From contig NZ_FWZX01000014.1 of NCBI RefSeq assembly GCF_900177295.1, positions 85,339-149,338 on the forward strand: 64,000 nt of DNA, given 5' to 3'. The translations under genes were made by a program, and so were the position numbers. The stretch comes from Tistlia consotensis USBA 355 (GTDB lineage: Bacteria; Pseudomonadota; Alphaproteobacteria; Kiloniellales; DSM-21159). The notes under the pieces are model-generated. The model did not search any database, was not told the DNA's origin, and saw nothing but the letters and a program-made list of their open reading frames with translations. Shown one piece after another: positions 28,525 through 37,379 of the stretch (its first letter is position 1; the number at the start of each line of letters is the position of its first letter).

Positions 28525-28542
28525 GAATGATCTGGATCATTC
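28525..28542. promoter_or_regulatory. Palindromic operator between two divergent exported-protein genes
   Basis: GAATGATC and GATCATTC are perfect 8-bp arms around a TG centre, inside the 163-base gap between the divergent genes. The symmetry and place suggest a regulator site for both transcripts. No regulator gene is adjacent. Confidence 0.55.
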
Positions 28543-28610
28543 TTGGGTGAAGAGCTGCGGTGCCATCCTCGGCTCGCGAGATCGAGGGGACTGCCAGACC
28601 GGGAAGGGCG

Positions 28611-29600
28611 ATGCCGACCACGACCTCCATCCAGGCATTCGGACGGCGCGCGGGCGCCGGCTGCCTGGCGGCCGTCACTCTGCTCTGCCTGGCGGCGGGC
28701 AGCGCCCGTGCCGCCGGCTGCGAGGAGGTGCTGGGCGCCTGGAAGTGGTTCACCGGCAGCACCGTGACCTTCCTGGCCGGCGGCCGGATCGCGGGCAGTG
28801 CCGTCAACGTCTGGCGCTGCGCCGATCCGAGCGGACCGGTCATCGTGGTCGACTGGACGAACGGCAAGTGGATCGACACCCTGACGCTGTCGCCTGACGG
28901 CCGGCGGCTGAGCGGCCGCAACCAGATCGGCAACAGCGTTACCGCGGAGCGGGTCGGCCCGCCGCCCGCGGGGTTCGGCGCCGCCGCGGGCGGCGGCGAG
29001 CGGCTGACCGACGTCCGGGGCTTCACCCTGATCCTGCCGGCCGGCTGGCAGGCGCGGACCAGTAGCGGCGCCCTGGAGCGGGCTCTCAACCCGGGCCGCC
29101 CCCTCGACGCCCTCCAGGTCGGCGTCGAGCAGAGCGGGCGTCGCCTGAGCGACGCCGAGCTGCGCCAGGTGACCGACGGCATCGCGGCCGGGGAGAGCGC
29201 CCTGGCGCGCCGGGAGGCGCAGGAGCTGGAGCGCGCCGCCGGCTACAGCGTGCTGACCACGCAGTTCCGCGGCAGCGGCGCCGGCCGGCCGCTGCGCTCG
29301 GTGGTGCGCCTGCTGTCGAGCGACGCCCAGGTCTTCATCGTGATCGGCATGGTGGCCGACGATCGCCCCGACGCCTGGCGGCAGCTGCTCGCCCTGGCCC
29401 GGAGCGTGACGCCGCTGGGCCTGCCGGGCGGCGGGCCGGCGCCCGCGCCCTCCGTGACGGGGCCGGCGGTGGGCCCAGCGACCGGCCCAGCGACCGGTTC
29501 GGCGACCGGTCCGGCGAGCGGGCCCGCCGTCGGTGCTCCGGACGGTGCGGCGGTCGGCCCTCCGGGCGGTGCCTCGACGCCGCCGACGGCTCCACAATGA
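28611..29600 (+). CDS. Exported protein with PsbP-like domain and GPAT repeats
   Basis: The 329-residue protein has a signal peptide (ending near AARA, about residue 34), a small Cys-containing lipocalin-like start (CEEVLGAWKWFTG), then a domain beginning GFTLILPAGW that matches the opening of the divergent protein's first domain. The C-terminal 60 residues are Gly/Pro/Ala/Thr repeats encoded by near-identical 12-base units (29462-29540). ATG 28611 follows GGGAAGGGCG. It overlaps the next gene by four bases (ATGA). Function unknown. Confidence 0.68.
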   Translation: MPTTTSIQAFGRRAGAGCLAAVTLLCLAAGSARAAGCEEVLGAWKWFTGSTVTFLAGGRIAGSAVNVWRCADPSGPVIVVDWTNGKWIDTLTLSPDGRRLSGRNQIGNSVTAERVGPPPAGFGAAAGGGERLTDVRGFTLILPAGWQARTSSGALERALNPGRPLDALQVGVEQSGRRLSDAELRQVTDGIAAGESALARREAQELERAAGYSVLTTQFRGSGAGRPLRSVVRLLSSDAQVFIVIGMVADDRPDAWRQLLALARSVTPLGLPGGGPAPAPSVTGPAVGPATGPATGSATGPASGPAVGAPDGAAVGPPGGASTPPTAPQ

Positions 29601-31972
29601 CCGGCGGTCATCCGCGGGGCTGTGGCCGCGCAGTCCCGGTCCTGCTCGCGTTCCTGGTGGCGCTGTCGGTTGGGGCGCTCGGCCCGGCCGTCGCCGAGGC
29701 GGCCAAGCTGAGCATCTGGCCGAACGGCGAGCGCGGCCCCGAGGTCGAGGCGATGAACGCCATGATGCGCTACATGGCGCCGATCCCGGACAGCGCCTCG
29801 GCCTCGCTGGCCACACGCTACAACCACGTCGGCGCGCGCCAGGGCCTGGCCGACAGCTACGCCGCCTCGTTCCGGGACGTCCGCCTCGTGACCGGCACGC
29901 GCTTCGGCGGCCTGGTCTCCAGCTCCAAGGGCAGCTTCGGCGTCCACCGCTTCACCCAGGAGGCGCCGCGGCCCGCGGTGCGGCGGCCGCCCGAGGCCGC
30001 CGGCGTCGCCGACCTCTACACCCTGAAGCTGCAGTCCCAGCGGGGCTACGTCGGCATCGGCATGTGGGCGGTCTGCGGCCACTACCAGATCACTTTCGAC
30101 GGCGACTTCCACTGGAAGACCGAGGAACTGGGGCCGGCCGGCCCGGCCCAGCTGGAGGCCGACATGGCGCGCGAAACGCGCGCCGTCCTGCTGGCCGGCG
30201 CCGAGCGGATCTGCGGCAAGGGCGCGCGCCAGGTACCGCCGCCCGCCGCGGCCCCGAAGGCGCCGCCGCCGGTCGCCGTCGAGGTCACGCAGCGCGGCGC
30301 GCCGGACCGGCCCTGGCAGACGCTGCCCGCGAGCCTGCCACCGGGCGCGCGGCTCGAGCTCAGGATCGCCACCCGGCCGGCGCGGGCCGGGCTGGTCGCG
30401 CTCGCCGGCAAGGCCGGGCCTGCCGGCGGCCGTTTCGCCGTCACGCCCGAGGTCGCCGAGCTCGACGGTGCCGGCAGGGCCGTCGTCGAGGCGGTCGCCC
30501 CCGACGCGCCGGGGCGCTACGAACTGGTCTTCGTCCTGATGCTGAACGGCGAGGAGAGCGAGCGGTCGGCGACGATCGCCCTCGAAGTCGCCGCGCCGAC
30601 GCCGCTGCTGACCGACGGCAAGCGGACCTGGCGGCCTGTCCCGGTCGCGGCCGCGGCGGCCGATTCCCTGCGCTGCCGGCTCGAACAGGATGCGGCCGTC
30701 GCCTCGGTGTTCTACGGCGGTCCGGTCGAGCGCAAGGCGCGCGAGCTCCTGACCGACCCGGCGGCGCGCGCCGACCTCGAGGCCTTCGCCGCCGACGAGC
30801 TGCGCCGGTTGTCGAAAGACAGCGGCTGGCGCCCCTCGTCCGACCCGCAGGCCGCCGCGGCGCGCTTCGCCAGGCTGTTCGCCGAGAGCTGGAAGTGGGG
30901 CGTCGACGTCAACGTCAAGATGACCGGCAACCTGCTGGCCGAGTGGCCGATCGCCGAGACCTACGGCCAGACCTTCGAGGTCACCGGCGACGTCATGCGC
31001 TACACCGGCGTCGAGGCGAGCCGCTTCAAGGTCGGCGACGTGCTCGACAAGGTCGGCCTGGCCGCCGCCGGGATCGAGCTGTGGCTCGGCCTGCGCGACG
31101 CGGCGACCGCGACGCAGCAGGAGGAGGCGCTCAACAAGTTCGGCTTCGCGCTGACCGACGCCACGCTCGGCCAGGTCGCCGGCGACCTGCTGGGCAGCGG
31201 CGCCGGCCTCGCGACCTGGTACGTCGACTTCCTGCTGTCGGAGACGCGCGACGCCCTGATGGCCAAGCTGGAGCAGCGCTGGATCGACGGCTTCGCCCGC
31301 TGGGCGATCGAGCGGCACTGGGTCGGCCGGCTCTCCGGCAGTCGGGTCGACCGCGCGGCGATGGACAAGGTGGTCGCCCTGCTCGACCGGGGCGGCAACC
31401 TGGAGCAGGCGATCCTGCAGGACCTGCTCGACACGCTGAACGCCGAGGACATGGAGACTCGGACGCAGATCCCGGTCGCGCGCGGCGAGGGCGAGGCGAT
31501 CGCCCGCGACCTGCCGCGGGTCTTCGTGCGCCGCCTGCTCCATGCCGAGGAGATGCCGGTCGGCGAAGGCTCCGAGCATGTCCTGCTGACGCCGCGCGCC
31601 TTCTATGCCGAGGCGCACCGCCGGGTCGTCAACCGCCGGCTGCTCGACCGCGCGCGGATCGTCGCCGAGGCGCTGGTCCGCGGCGAGGCGGTGCTGCTGA
31701 GCCGGCTCGACGCGCGCCGCTACCTCGGGCGCTTCCGGCTGGTCGCCGAGAGCGACCCGGGCGTCGGCCTGGGCGGCCTCACCGTGCGGCGCTGGTGCGA
31801 CGATCCGGTCGAGGAGCAGCCGTCCTGGCAGAGCGCTGCGGACGGCAGTCTCGCCGTCTCGGTCACCGGTCTCGATTTCGACGAGGACGACGGCATCGTC
31901 CTGGAGGTCACTGGGCCTGCGGGCGTCACGGCCCGGTTCGCCCTGAAGCAGGACGACCTGCGCCGCCAGTGA
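29597..31972 (+). CDS. Large exported protein of unknown function
   Basis: The 791-residue protein has a signal peptide (about 1-35). A Cys-containing N-terminal domain (about 36-215) is followed by a Pro-rich linker and an Ig-like beta domain (about 225-335). The long C-terminal part (about 350-790) is mainly helical with some hydrophobic stretches (LDKVGLAAAGIELWLGL; LGSGAGLATWYVDFLL). Those stretches could insert into a membrane. No family was recognised. ATGA overlap with the preceding gene shows that the two proteins are made together. Confidence 0.7.
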   Translation: MTGGHPRGCGRAVPVLLAFLVALSVGALGPAVAEAAKLSIWPNGERGPEVEAMNAMMRYMAPIPDSASASLATRYNHVGARQGLADSYAASFRDVRLVTGTRFGGLVSSSKGSFGVHRFTQEAPRPAVRRPPEAAGVADLYTLKLQSQRGYVGIGMWAVCGHYQITFDGDFHWKTEELGPAGPAQLEADMARETRAVLLAGAERICGKGARQVPPPAAAPKAPPPVAVEVTQRGAPDRPWQTLPASLPPGARLELRIATRPARAGLVALAGKAGPAGGRFAVTPEVAELDGAGRAVVEAVAPDAPGRYELVFVLMLNGEESERSATIALEVAAPTPLLTDGKRTWRPVPVAAAAADSLRCRLEQDAAVASVFYGGPVERKARELLTDPAARADLEAFAADELRRLSKDSGWRPSSDPQAAAARFARLFAESWKWGVDVNVKMTGNLLAEWPIAETYGQTFEVTGDVMRYTGVEASRFKVGDVLDKVGLAAAGIELWLGLRDAATATQQEEALNKFGFALTDATLGQVAGDLLGSGAGLATWYVDFLLSETRDALMAKLEQRWIDGFARWAIERHWVGRLSGSRVDRAAMDKVVALLDRGGNLEQAILQDLLDTLNAEDMETRTQIPVARGEGEAIARDLPRVFVRRLLHAEEMPVGEGSEHVLLTPRAFYAEAHRRVVNRRLLDRARIVAEALVRGEAVLLSRLDARRYLGRFRLVAESDPGVGLGGLTVRRWCDDPVEEQPSWQSAADGSLAVSVTGLDFDEDDGIVLEVTGPAGVTARFALKQDDLRRQ

Positions 31973-31977
31973 CGCGG

Positions 31978-33045
31978 CTACGCGGCGAAGAAGCGGTAGA
32001 TCGTCGTCTGGCGGTAGGTCTCGCCCGGGCGCAGCACGGTCGAGGGGAAGGCCGGCCGGTTCGGCGAGTCCGGGAAGTGCTGGGCCTCCAGGGTGAAGGC
32101 GCCCCAGTGGTCGTAGGTCCGGCCGTCCTTGCCGGGCAGCCCGCGGATGAAGTTGCTGGTGTAGAACTGCAGGCCCGGCTCGGTCGTGAAGCACTCGACC
32201 GTCCGCCCCGACACCGGGTCGGTGACCCGCGCCGCCGGCGCCGAGAGGTCGCCCGGGCGGTTCAGCACGTAGTTGAAGTCGTAGCCGCCGTCCTGCGGCT
32301 CGGCGCGCTTCAGCTGCGGGTCGTCGGCCCGGATGCGCGCGCCGATCGCCGCCGGGCTCGTGAAGTCGAGCGGCGTGCCGGCGACCGGGGCGAGCGCGCC
32401 GGTCGGAATCAGATTCTCGTCGACCGGCGTCACCCGGTCGGCGTCGATCCAGGCGACCTGGTCCAGCACCCTGCCGCGGCCGGCGCCGGCCAGGTTGAAG
32501 TAGCTGTGGTTGGTCAGGTTGAGCACCGTCGGCCGGTCGGTCGTCGCCGCGTAGTCGAGGGTCAGGCGTCCGGCCTCGTCCAGCCTGTAGCGGACGGTCA
32601 CGTCCAGGGTGCCGGGATAGCCCATCTCGCCGTCCGGCGAGCGGTAGCGCAACGCGACGCCCGCGTCGGCCTGGCCGCGGACCTCCTCGGCCGCCCAGAG
32701 GCGCTTGTCGAAGCCGACCGTGCCGCCGTGGATCGAGTTCGGCCCGTTGTTGACCGGCAGGCGGTGCTCCCTGCCGTCGAGCGTGAAACGCCCGCCGGCG
32801 ATGCGGTTGGCATAGCGCCCGACGAGGGCGCCGCAGTATCGGTTGCGCTCCAGGTAGTCCTCGAGGCCGTCGAATCCGAGCGCCACGTCCTCGACCCGCC
32901 CCTCGCGATCGGGCACGCGGATCGCCTGGACGATGCCGCCCCAGGTCAAGACGGCGACCTCGATGCCGCCGCCGGCCAGGCGCCAGCGCTCGACCGGCCG
33001 GCCGTCGGGCAGCGTGCCGAAGGGCTCTCGGGCGAGCGTGACGAT
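31978..33045 (-). CDS. galM: Aldose 1-epimerase with an apparent ATC start
   Basis: The protein has the mutarotase landmarks: NRIAGGRFTLDG, the catalytic His in NNGPNSIHGG and in NLTNHSYFNL, and the general-base Glu near TLEAQHFPDSPN. The conserved first strands (FGTLPDGRPVERW, then VAVLTWGG) lie upstream of the first normal start codon (TTG 32949). In that frame the only start-like place is ATC at 33045, five bases after GGGAGG, giving 355 residues, the usual family length. Either ATC is used, one base is wrong (ATG expected), or a shorter protein starts at TTG. It follows the cupin gene on the same strand. Confidence 0.85.
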   Translation of the reverse strand: MVTLAREPFGTLPDGRPVERWRLAGGGIEVAVLTWGGIVQAIRVPDREGRVEDVALGFDGLEDYLERNRYCGALVGRYANRIAGGRFTLDGREHRLPVNNGPNSIHGGTVGFDKRLWAAEEVRGQADAGVALRYRSPDGEMGYPGTLDVTVRYRLDEAGRLTLDYAATTDRPTVLNLTNHSYFNLAGAGRGRVLDQVAWIDADRVTPVDENLIPTGALAPVAGTPLDFTSPAAIGARIRADDPQLKRAEPQDGGYDFNYVLNRPGDLSAPAARVTDPVSGRTVECFTTEPGLQFYTSNFIRGLPGKDGRTYDHWGAFTLEAQHFPDSPNRPAFPSTVLRPGETYRQTTIYRFFAA

Positions 33046-33073
33046 GGTCGCCTCCCGCGGCGGCGGCTCAGTC

Positions 33074-33595
33074 TCAGCCGGCCGGGTCCTTGTGGATCGG
33101 GTCGACCCAGTAGACTGCCTCGGGCTTCTCGACCGGGTCGACGTCGGTGATGTTGACGACCACGGCCTCGTTGTCGGAGCGCACCAGCACGCACTGCAGC
33201 GGGTTCGCGGGATCGGCGTTGATCTCCTGGTGCGGCACGTAGGGCGGCACGAAGATGAAGTCGCCGGGCCCGGCCTCGGCGACGAACTCCAGCCGCTCGC
33301 CCCAGCGCATCCGGGCCTTGCCGCTGACCACGTAGATCACGCTCTCCAGGGCGCCGTGGTGGTGCACGCCGGTCTTCGCGTCGGGCTCGATGGCGACGGT
33401 CCCGGCCCAGATCTTCTGGGCGCCGACCCGGGCGTGGTTGATCGCCGCCTGGCGGAACATGCCCGGCGTCTGCGCCGTGTTGGGATCGAGCTGGTCGCCC
33501 TTGATGACGCGCACGCCGTCGTACTTCCAGCGCGGCTCGCCGCCCTGGTCATGGCCGTGGTCATGGCCGTGGTGCTCGTGCTCGTGGTCGCTCAC
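33074..33595 (-). CDS. Cupin protein with His-rich N-terminus
   Basis: The 173-residue protein opens with a run of alternating His, Glu, Asp and Gly (residues 4-16), a probable metal-binding tail, followed by a single cupin domain. The metal ligands are in GVHHHGALESVIYV and in the second motif near FVPPYVPHQEIN. It may be a metal-dependent dioxygenase, isomerase or sensor; the substrate is unknown. GTG 33595 was chosen because AGAGGC precedes it and the His-rich tail is then complete. The galM gene follows 28 bases downstream. Confidence 0.8.
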   Translation of the reverse strand: MSDHEHEHHGHDHGHDQGGEPRWKYDGVRVIKGDQLDPNTAQTPGMFRQAAINHARVGAQKIWAGTVAIEPDAKTGVHHHGALESVIYVVSGKARMRWGERLEFVAEAGPGDFIFVPPYVPHQEINADPANPLQCVLVRSDNEAVVVNITDVDPVEKPEAVYWVDPIHKDPAG

Positions 33596-33795
33596 GCCTC
33601 TGGTCTCCCGGATCTCTGCGCCGGGATCCGGCGGCGGCAGCCGGCGGCCCCGGTCTCGATGGCCGGGACAAGGGATACGACCTCCGGGCCGCGACGGCCA
33701 GGGCGTTTCGGGCATGGCCGGGCCGCGGGCTCGACCGGCGCGCGCTCGGGCGGCCATAGTGGCCGGCGATCCTTTTCGCGGCCGTCCGACCGGAG

Positions 33796-34020
33796 GTGCC
33801 CACGAAGCCAGTCGTCGCCGTCGTCGCTCCCGGCAACATGGGGGCGGGCCTCGCCGGCCGCCTGGTCGAGCACGGCCTGGAGGTCCGCACCCTGCTGGGC
33901 GGCCGCAGCGACGCCAGCCGCAGGCGGGCCGGGGCCTTCGAGGGCATCGCCCGGCTCGCGGCGCCGGGCGGCGCGTCGGAGATCGCGGCGCTGCGGGGCT
34001 TCTTCGCGGCGGAGGGCTGA
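33796..34020 (+). pseudogene. Truncated 6-phosphogluconate dehydrogenase-like NAD-binding protein
   Basis: This 74-codon frame opens with VVAVVAPGNMGAGLAGRLVEH, the NAD-binding start of the 3-hydroxyisobutyrate/6-phosphogluconate dehydrogenase family, and ends soon after GGRSDASRRRAG. Family members have about 280-300 residues. The last 25 residues could be a joined C-terminal tail, which would mean an internal deletion. GTG 33796 is the only nearby start. It is probably non-functional. Confidence 0.6.
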
Positions 34021-34023
34021 GCG

Positions 34024-34539
34024 CTACTCGCGCAGCGCGACGAAGAGCAGGGCGAAGCCGGTGACCGTGGCGAAGCGGGTGGCGCCATCCTGGCCGTTCC
34101 AGCTCGCCGACTGCCACATCGCGAACCACTCGCCGCCGACGGCGATGAAGCCGGCGACCCAGATCGAGAAGGCCCAGGCCAGGGCGAAAAGGGCGAGTCC
34201 CTTGGCCGCCTGGAAGGCCTCCGTCTCGCCCCGCCGGGCACGCCAGAGCCGCAGCCAGCCGGCCCAGAGCAGGGCGGCTGCCAGCAGCTCCGCCGCGATG
34301 ATCGCGAGATAGGCCAGGCTCTGCAGCGTCGGGTCGGTGACCGCCCGCCACATCAGCGCCGGGCTCTTGAAGGTCGTGTCCATTGACAGGACGTGCTGTA
34401 CGAACTGCCAGTTGGTGCCGTAGTCGGTGATGTTGCCGAGGACGGCGAGCGTCATGTGCAGCGCGATGCCGCCAAGGACCAGCAGCGCCGCCCAGCGCTG
34501 GAGACCGGCCCGGCCGCCGCTCATCTCATGCGCCCGCAT
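34024..34539 (-). CDS. DUF2165-family small membrane protein
   Basis: The 171-residue protein has four hydrophobic helices and the family hallmark NITDYGTNWQFVQHVLSMDT followed by MWRAVTDP. It is an inner-membrane protein of unknown function. Two starts are possible, 34539 and 34524; the first was kept because GGGGCGG precedes it. Confidence 0.83.
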   Translation of the reverse strand: MRAHEMSGGRAGLQRWAALLVLGGIALHMTLAVLGNITDYGTNWQFVQHVLSMDTTFKSPALMWRAVTDPTLQSLAYLAIIAAELLAAALLWAGWLRLWRARRGETEAFQAAKGLALFALAWAFSIWVAGFIAVGGEWFAMWQSASWNGQDGATRFATVTGFALLFVALRE

Positions 34540-34768
34540 GCCGCCCCGGCGCTTGGCGCATTGGCGTCCGGAGCGGCGTTCGGACGTCCGACGGGCATTT
34601 TCGAAACTCCGACCGGCAAAGACCCTTCGCAATCATAGGCCCGGACCGGCCGATTCGCGCGGGGTGCGTGGCATGCGTCGGTCGCTTCCTCTGTCGCCGC
34701 GAACGACTCACGGTAGACGGCCCGGCCGCCGGCTGCGACAAGGAGGGTGGCAGGATCGGGGGGATGCC

Positions 34769-35323
34769 ATGGATTCCAGTCTCGGCGGCGGCCCGGCCTG
34801 CGCGGGCTTTGAGCAGGCGACCGCGCCGGTCATCTGGTCGGGTCGACCCGACCCTCTTCGCTACGTTGCCAAGCGCTAGCCGATCCGGACGTCTTACGGC
34901 CTGTTCGGGCTGGTCTTCATGAGCTTCTGGCTGACGAGCCTGCTCTCTGCTCCTCACTTCGTTCCCATCCATTGGCTGTTCTTCGGCGTCGGCCTTCTGT
35001 TTGTCGTGGTGGCGCTGGTCTTCGCGCTGGCGCCGGTCTACGGCTTCCTGGAGGCCCGGGCGATGCGCTACGCCGTCTGCGAGGACGGCAGCATCGTCAT
35101 CGCCAATGGTCGGCGCGGCCGTGTGCAGCGGCTGGACGCGCGAAATCTCGAGCTGTTCGAGCTCGACGAGGCACGAAGCGGGCGCGGGCATGTCTACCTC
35201 GGCACGGCTCCGGCCTCGATCGTCTCGCCAGTGCCGTACCGGCGCGAGAACATCGGCTTCATCGCGATTCCCGACGCGCGCGCAGCGTTCGAGGCGATCC
35301 GGAGCCTGCAGCAACGGAAGTAG
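34769..35323 (+). pseudogene. PH-like membrane protein split by an in-frame TAG
   Basis: ATG 34769, behind GGATCGGGGGG, opens a frame whose first 36 codons include VIWSGRPDPLRYVAKR, the usual start of a family of small membrane proteins with a PH-like domain. TAG at 34877-34879 interrupts it, and the same frame continues with a membrane helix (about codons 69-93) and the cytoplasmic PH-like part to 35323. A shorter product of 134 residues could start at ATG 34919, but it would lose the conserved opening and has no good ribosome site. Single nonsense mutation, sequence error or read-through are the options. Confidence 0.75.
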
Positions 35324-35337
35324 CCGAGGCGGGTGCG

Positions 35338-36336
35338 TCAGCCCGGTGCCGCCCTGTCCCTCGGAAAGAAGGGGCAGGCGCCGCGGTTCTCCGCCGAAGC
35401 CCTGTAGGCGGCGCGGCGCAAGGTGTTGACCGAGCCGAGCGGCTCGTGGGCGGCGAGGCAGTGCCAGGAGTTGAAGCTCAGGCGGTCGCCGAGCGCGACG
35501 CCTGCCATGACGTCCTGCGGCGGGATCTCCAGATGGCCGACCCTGACGGCCGGGCCGCGCCAGGCGCGACTGGCGTCGTCGATCGGGTCCTCCTCGCCAC
35601 GGCGCGGCTGGAGAAGGAAGTCGAAGCCGAGCGGCCCTCGGTCCAGTGCCGATTGCAGGCGGCTGCGGAAGTCGCAGCCACGAGCCCTTGGCCGCCGCTT
35701 TGTCTGTGCGTCCGGCCGGCAGAGGTACTTGGTCGCGCCGTCGCCCAGGCGATAGGGCGTCGCGCTGTAATAGGTGACGCGCGCGAGGTCCCGGTCTGCG
35801 GCCGTGTGCCAGCCGGTCGCCAGCAGCGTCGCGAGATAGTGCCAGCGGATCCGTCGGGGATCGAGAGCGGGGAACGCGTAGCGCGCGCCCAGCATGTTGA
35901 GCACCGTCACGGAGGGGATGCCGTCGAGGACGCGGAACAGCTCGGTCGCCTCGGCGGCGTCGCGGAACGGCTGGACCGGCTTGTCCGCCAGCAGGATCTC
36001 GTGCTGGCCGGCCGGCGCGCCGTCGCAGACCGAGCCCGCGACGCCCTTCAGCTTGATCGCCAGGCCTCGGGTGTCGGGCCAGCGGTCGTCCTGGAACAGG
36101 GAGTTGGAGAAGCGCACCAGGGCCGGATAGCGGGCGGCCTCGGCGAAAAGGCCGTGGCGCAGGGCCGGCTCGGCGGCCGGCTCGACCCGGAAGGTCGCGG
36201 TCAGGCAGGCGTGGGTCTTGTCGTGGACCTGGCGCGGCAGCGAGCCGTCCGACCTCGGCCGCTGGAAGGTGCGCCTCAGCCGCTCGAGAATCTCGGCCGT
36301 GGCCGCGTCGATCGTGGCGGTCGCCTCGCCGCTCAC
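35338..36336 (-). CDS. Catalase-like heme protein (copy 2)
   Basis: The 332-residue protein resembles the short catalase-like group (y4iL-like type): HDKTHACLTATFRVEP near the N-terminus with the presumed distal His, PALVRFSNS, DTRGLAIKLKG, and DRLSFNSWHCLAAHEPLGSVN near the C-terminus. True catalases have about 480 residues or more, so this is a minimal form that may act on organic peroxides rather than H2O2. GTG 36336 overlaps the sulfotransferase stop (GTGA). Its paralogue is at 37634-38611. Confidence 0.83.
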   Translation of the reverse strand: MSGEATATIDAATAEILERLRRTFQRPRSDGSLPRQVHDKTHACLTATFRVEPAAEPALRHGLFAEAARYPALVRFSNSLFQDDRWPDTRGLAIKLKGVAGSVCDGAPAGQHEILLADKPVQPFRDAAEATELFRVLDGIPSVTVLNMLGARYAFPALDPRRIRWHYLATLLATGWHTAADRDLARVTYYSATPYRLGDGATKYLCRPDAQTKRRPRARGCDFRSRLQSALDRGPLGFDFLLQPRRGEEDPIDDASRAWRGPAVRVGHLEIPPQDVMAGVALGDRLSFNSWHCLAAHEPLGSVNTLRRAAYRASAENRGACPFFPRDRAAPG

Positions 36337-37379
36337 AGCGCGTAGCCCAGCAGCTCGAGGCCCGGCGCGCAAGCGCTGGTCAGGGCCTGGCGCTCGCTCT
36401 CCGGCAGCTCCAGGTACTTGGAGCGGGCGGTACGCGGTATCGCCGAGACCTCGTCCAGCCAGGCCGCGTCCTCCAGCGAGGGGTCGATGAAGCGGATCAG
36501 CCCGGCGAGCGTCTCGCGCGGCGCGGACAGGACGTCCTCGAACCTGAGGCTGAGCTGACGCTCGGGCGGCAAGGTGCCCAGCACCTGCCGGCCGACCAGC
36601 TCCATGTCGCTCCAGAAGGCACCGAAGTCGGTGAGCGTCGGACGGGCCGCCAGCTTCCCGACGTCGAGGAGGCGAAAGGCCTGCTGGTGGATCCAGACCT
36701 CGAGCAGACTGCCCTTCGACTTCAGAAAGGCGCGGCGGGCATCGTAACCCAGGCTCTGGACTTTCAGGATCGCGCCGAGCAGGACCCGGAAGTTGTGGTG
36801 TCGGCCCATCGAGATCGCGGTGTCCCGGCCGTCGCGGAAGACATGCACGACGCGGGCCTCGGGGAAGAGGCGCAGCAGCTTGGCCGCGTGCATCAGCGAG
36901 CCGCCCGAGCGCTCGACCCAGACCTGCCGGCCGAAGCGTGCCATGAGGTGTCCGAAGAGGTGCCGGTAGTGCTCGGCGAGCGGCTGGCGCGGCTGGTTGC
37001 GCACGACGGGCTCCAGCTCGTCGTGCAGTTCGTCGGGACGATCGGTCAGGTGCGGGAGCGTCACCGCCAGGATCGGTGGCACGTCGCCTGGGCTGAAGCG
37101 GGCGCCGGGCGTACCGTAGCGGTAGAGATTCTCCTCGACGATCTTGCCGTCCTTCAGCATGGCATGGAGCGCCGTGTTCTGGCGGGTCAGGATGCGCCAC
37201 ATCCGCTCGCCGTCGGGGCGCTGCCAGGCGAAGGCCTGGGCGCCGAGCGGCACGAAGAACTCGGAGAGGCTGAGCACCTGCGGATGCCGGCTCAGCAGGT
37301 CGGACACCATGGTCGAGCCGCAACGTCCGGTGCTGAGCACCAGGACGGGGGCGATCGAGTCGGCGGGGGCAGTGGTCAT
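36333..37379 (-). CDS. Sulfotransferase (copy 2)
   Basis: The 348-residue protein has the PAPS 5'-phosphosulfate loop STGRCGST (16-23) and the 3'-phosphate site RDGRDTAIS (182-190), so it should transfer sulfate from PAPS to a hydroxyl or amine. No membrane helix is seen. It is the second sulfotransferase of a tandem pair, each one coupled by GTGA to a catalase-like gene. The acceptor is unknown; context with an MpaB-type oxygenase suggests an oxidised lipid or isoprenoid. Confidence 0.9.
   Translation of the reverse strand: MTTAPADSIAPVLVLSTGRCGSTMVSDLLSRHPQVLSLSEFFVPLGAQAFAWQRPDGERMWRILTRQNTALHAMLKDGKIVEENLYRYGTPGARFSPGDVPPILAVTLPHLTDRPDELHDELEPVVRNQPRQPLAEHYRHLFGHLMARFGRQVWVERSGGSLMHAAKLLRLFPEARVVHVFRDGRDTAISMGRHHNFRVLLGAILKVQSLGYDARRAFLKSKGSLLEVWIHQQAFRLLDVGKLAARPTLTDFGAFWSDMELVGRQVLGTLPPERQLSLRFEDVLSAPRETLAGLIRFIDPSLEDAAWLDEVSAIPRTARSKYLELPESERQALTSACAPGLELLGYAL

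Noticed and set aside
29462..29540. Minisatellite as a mobile or regulatory element
   Set aside because: The 12-base units code in frame for a Gly-Pro-Ala-Thr tail of an exported protein, a common low-complexity linker.
29243..32194. Open frame of nearly 1,000 codons on the minus strand opposite the exported-protein genes
   Set aside because: Composition is typical of a shadow, and the plus-strand frames have signal peptides and overlapping starts.
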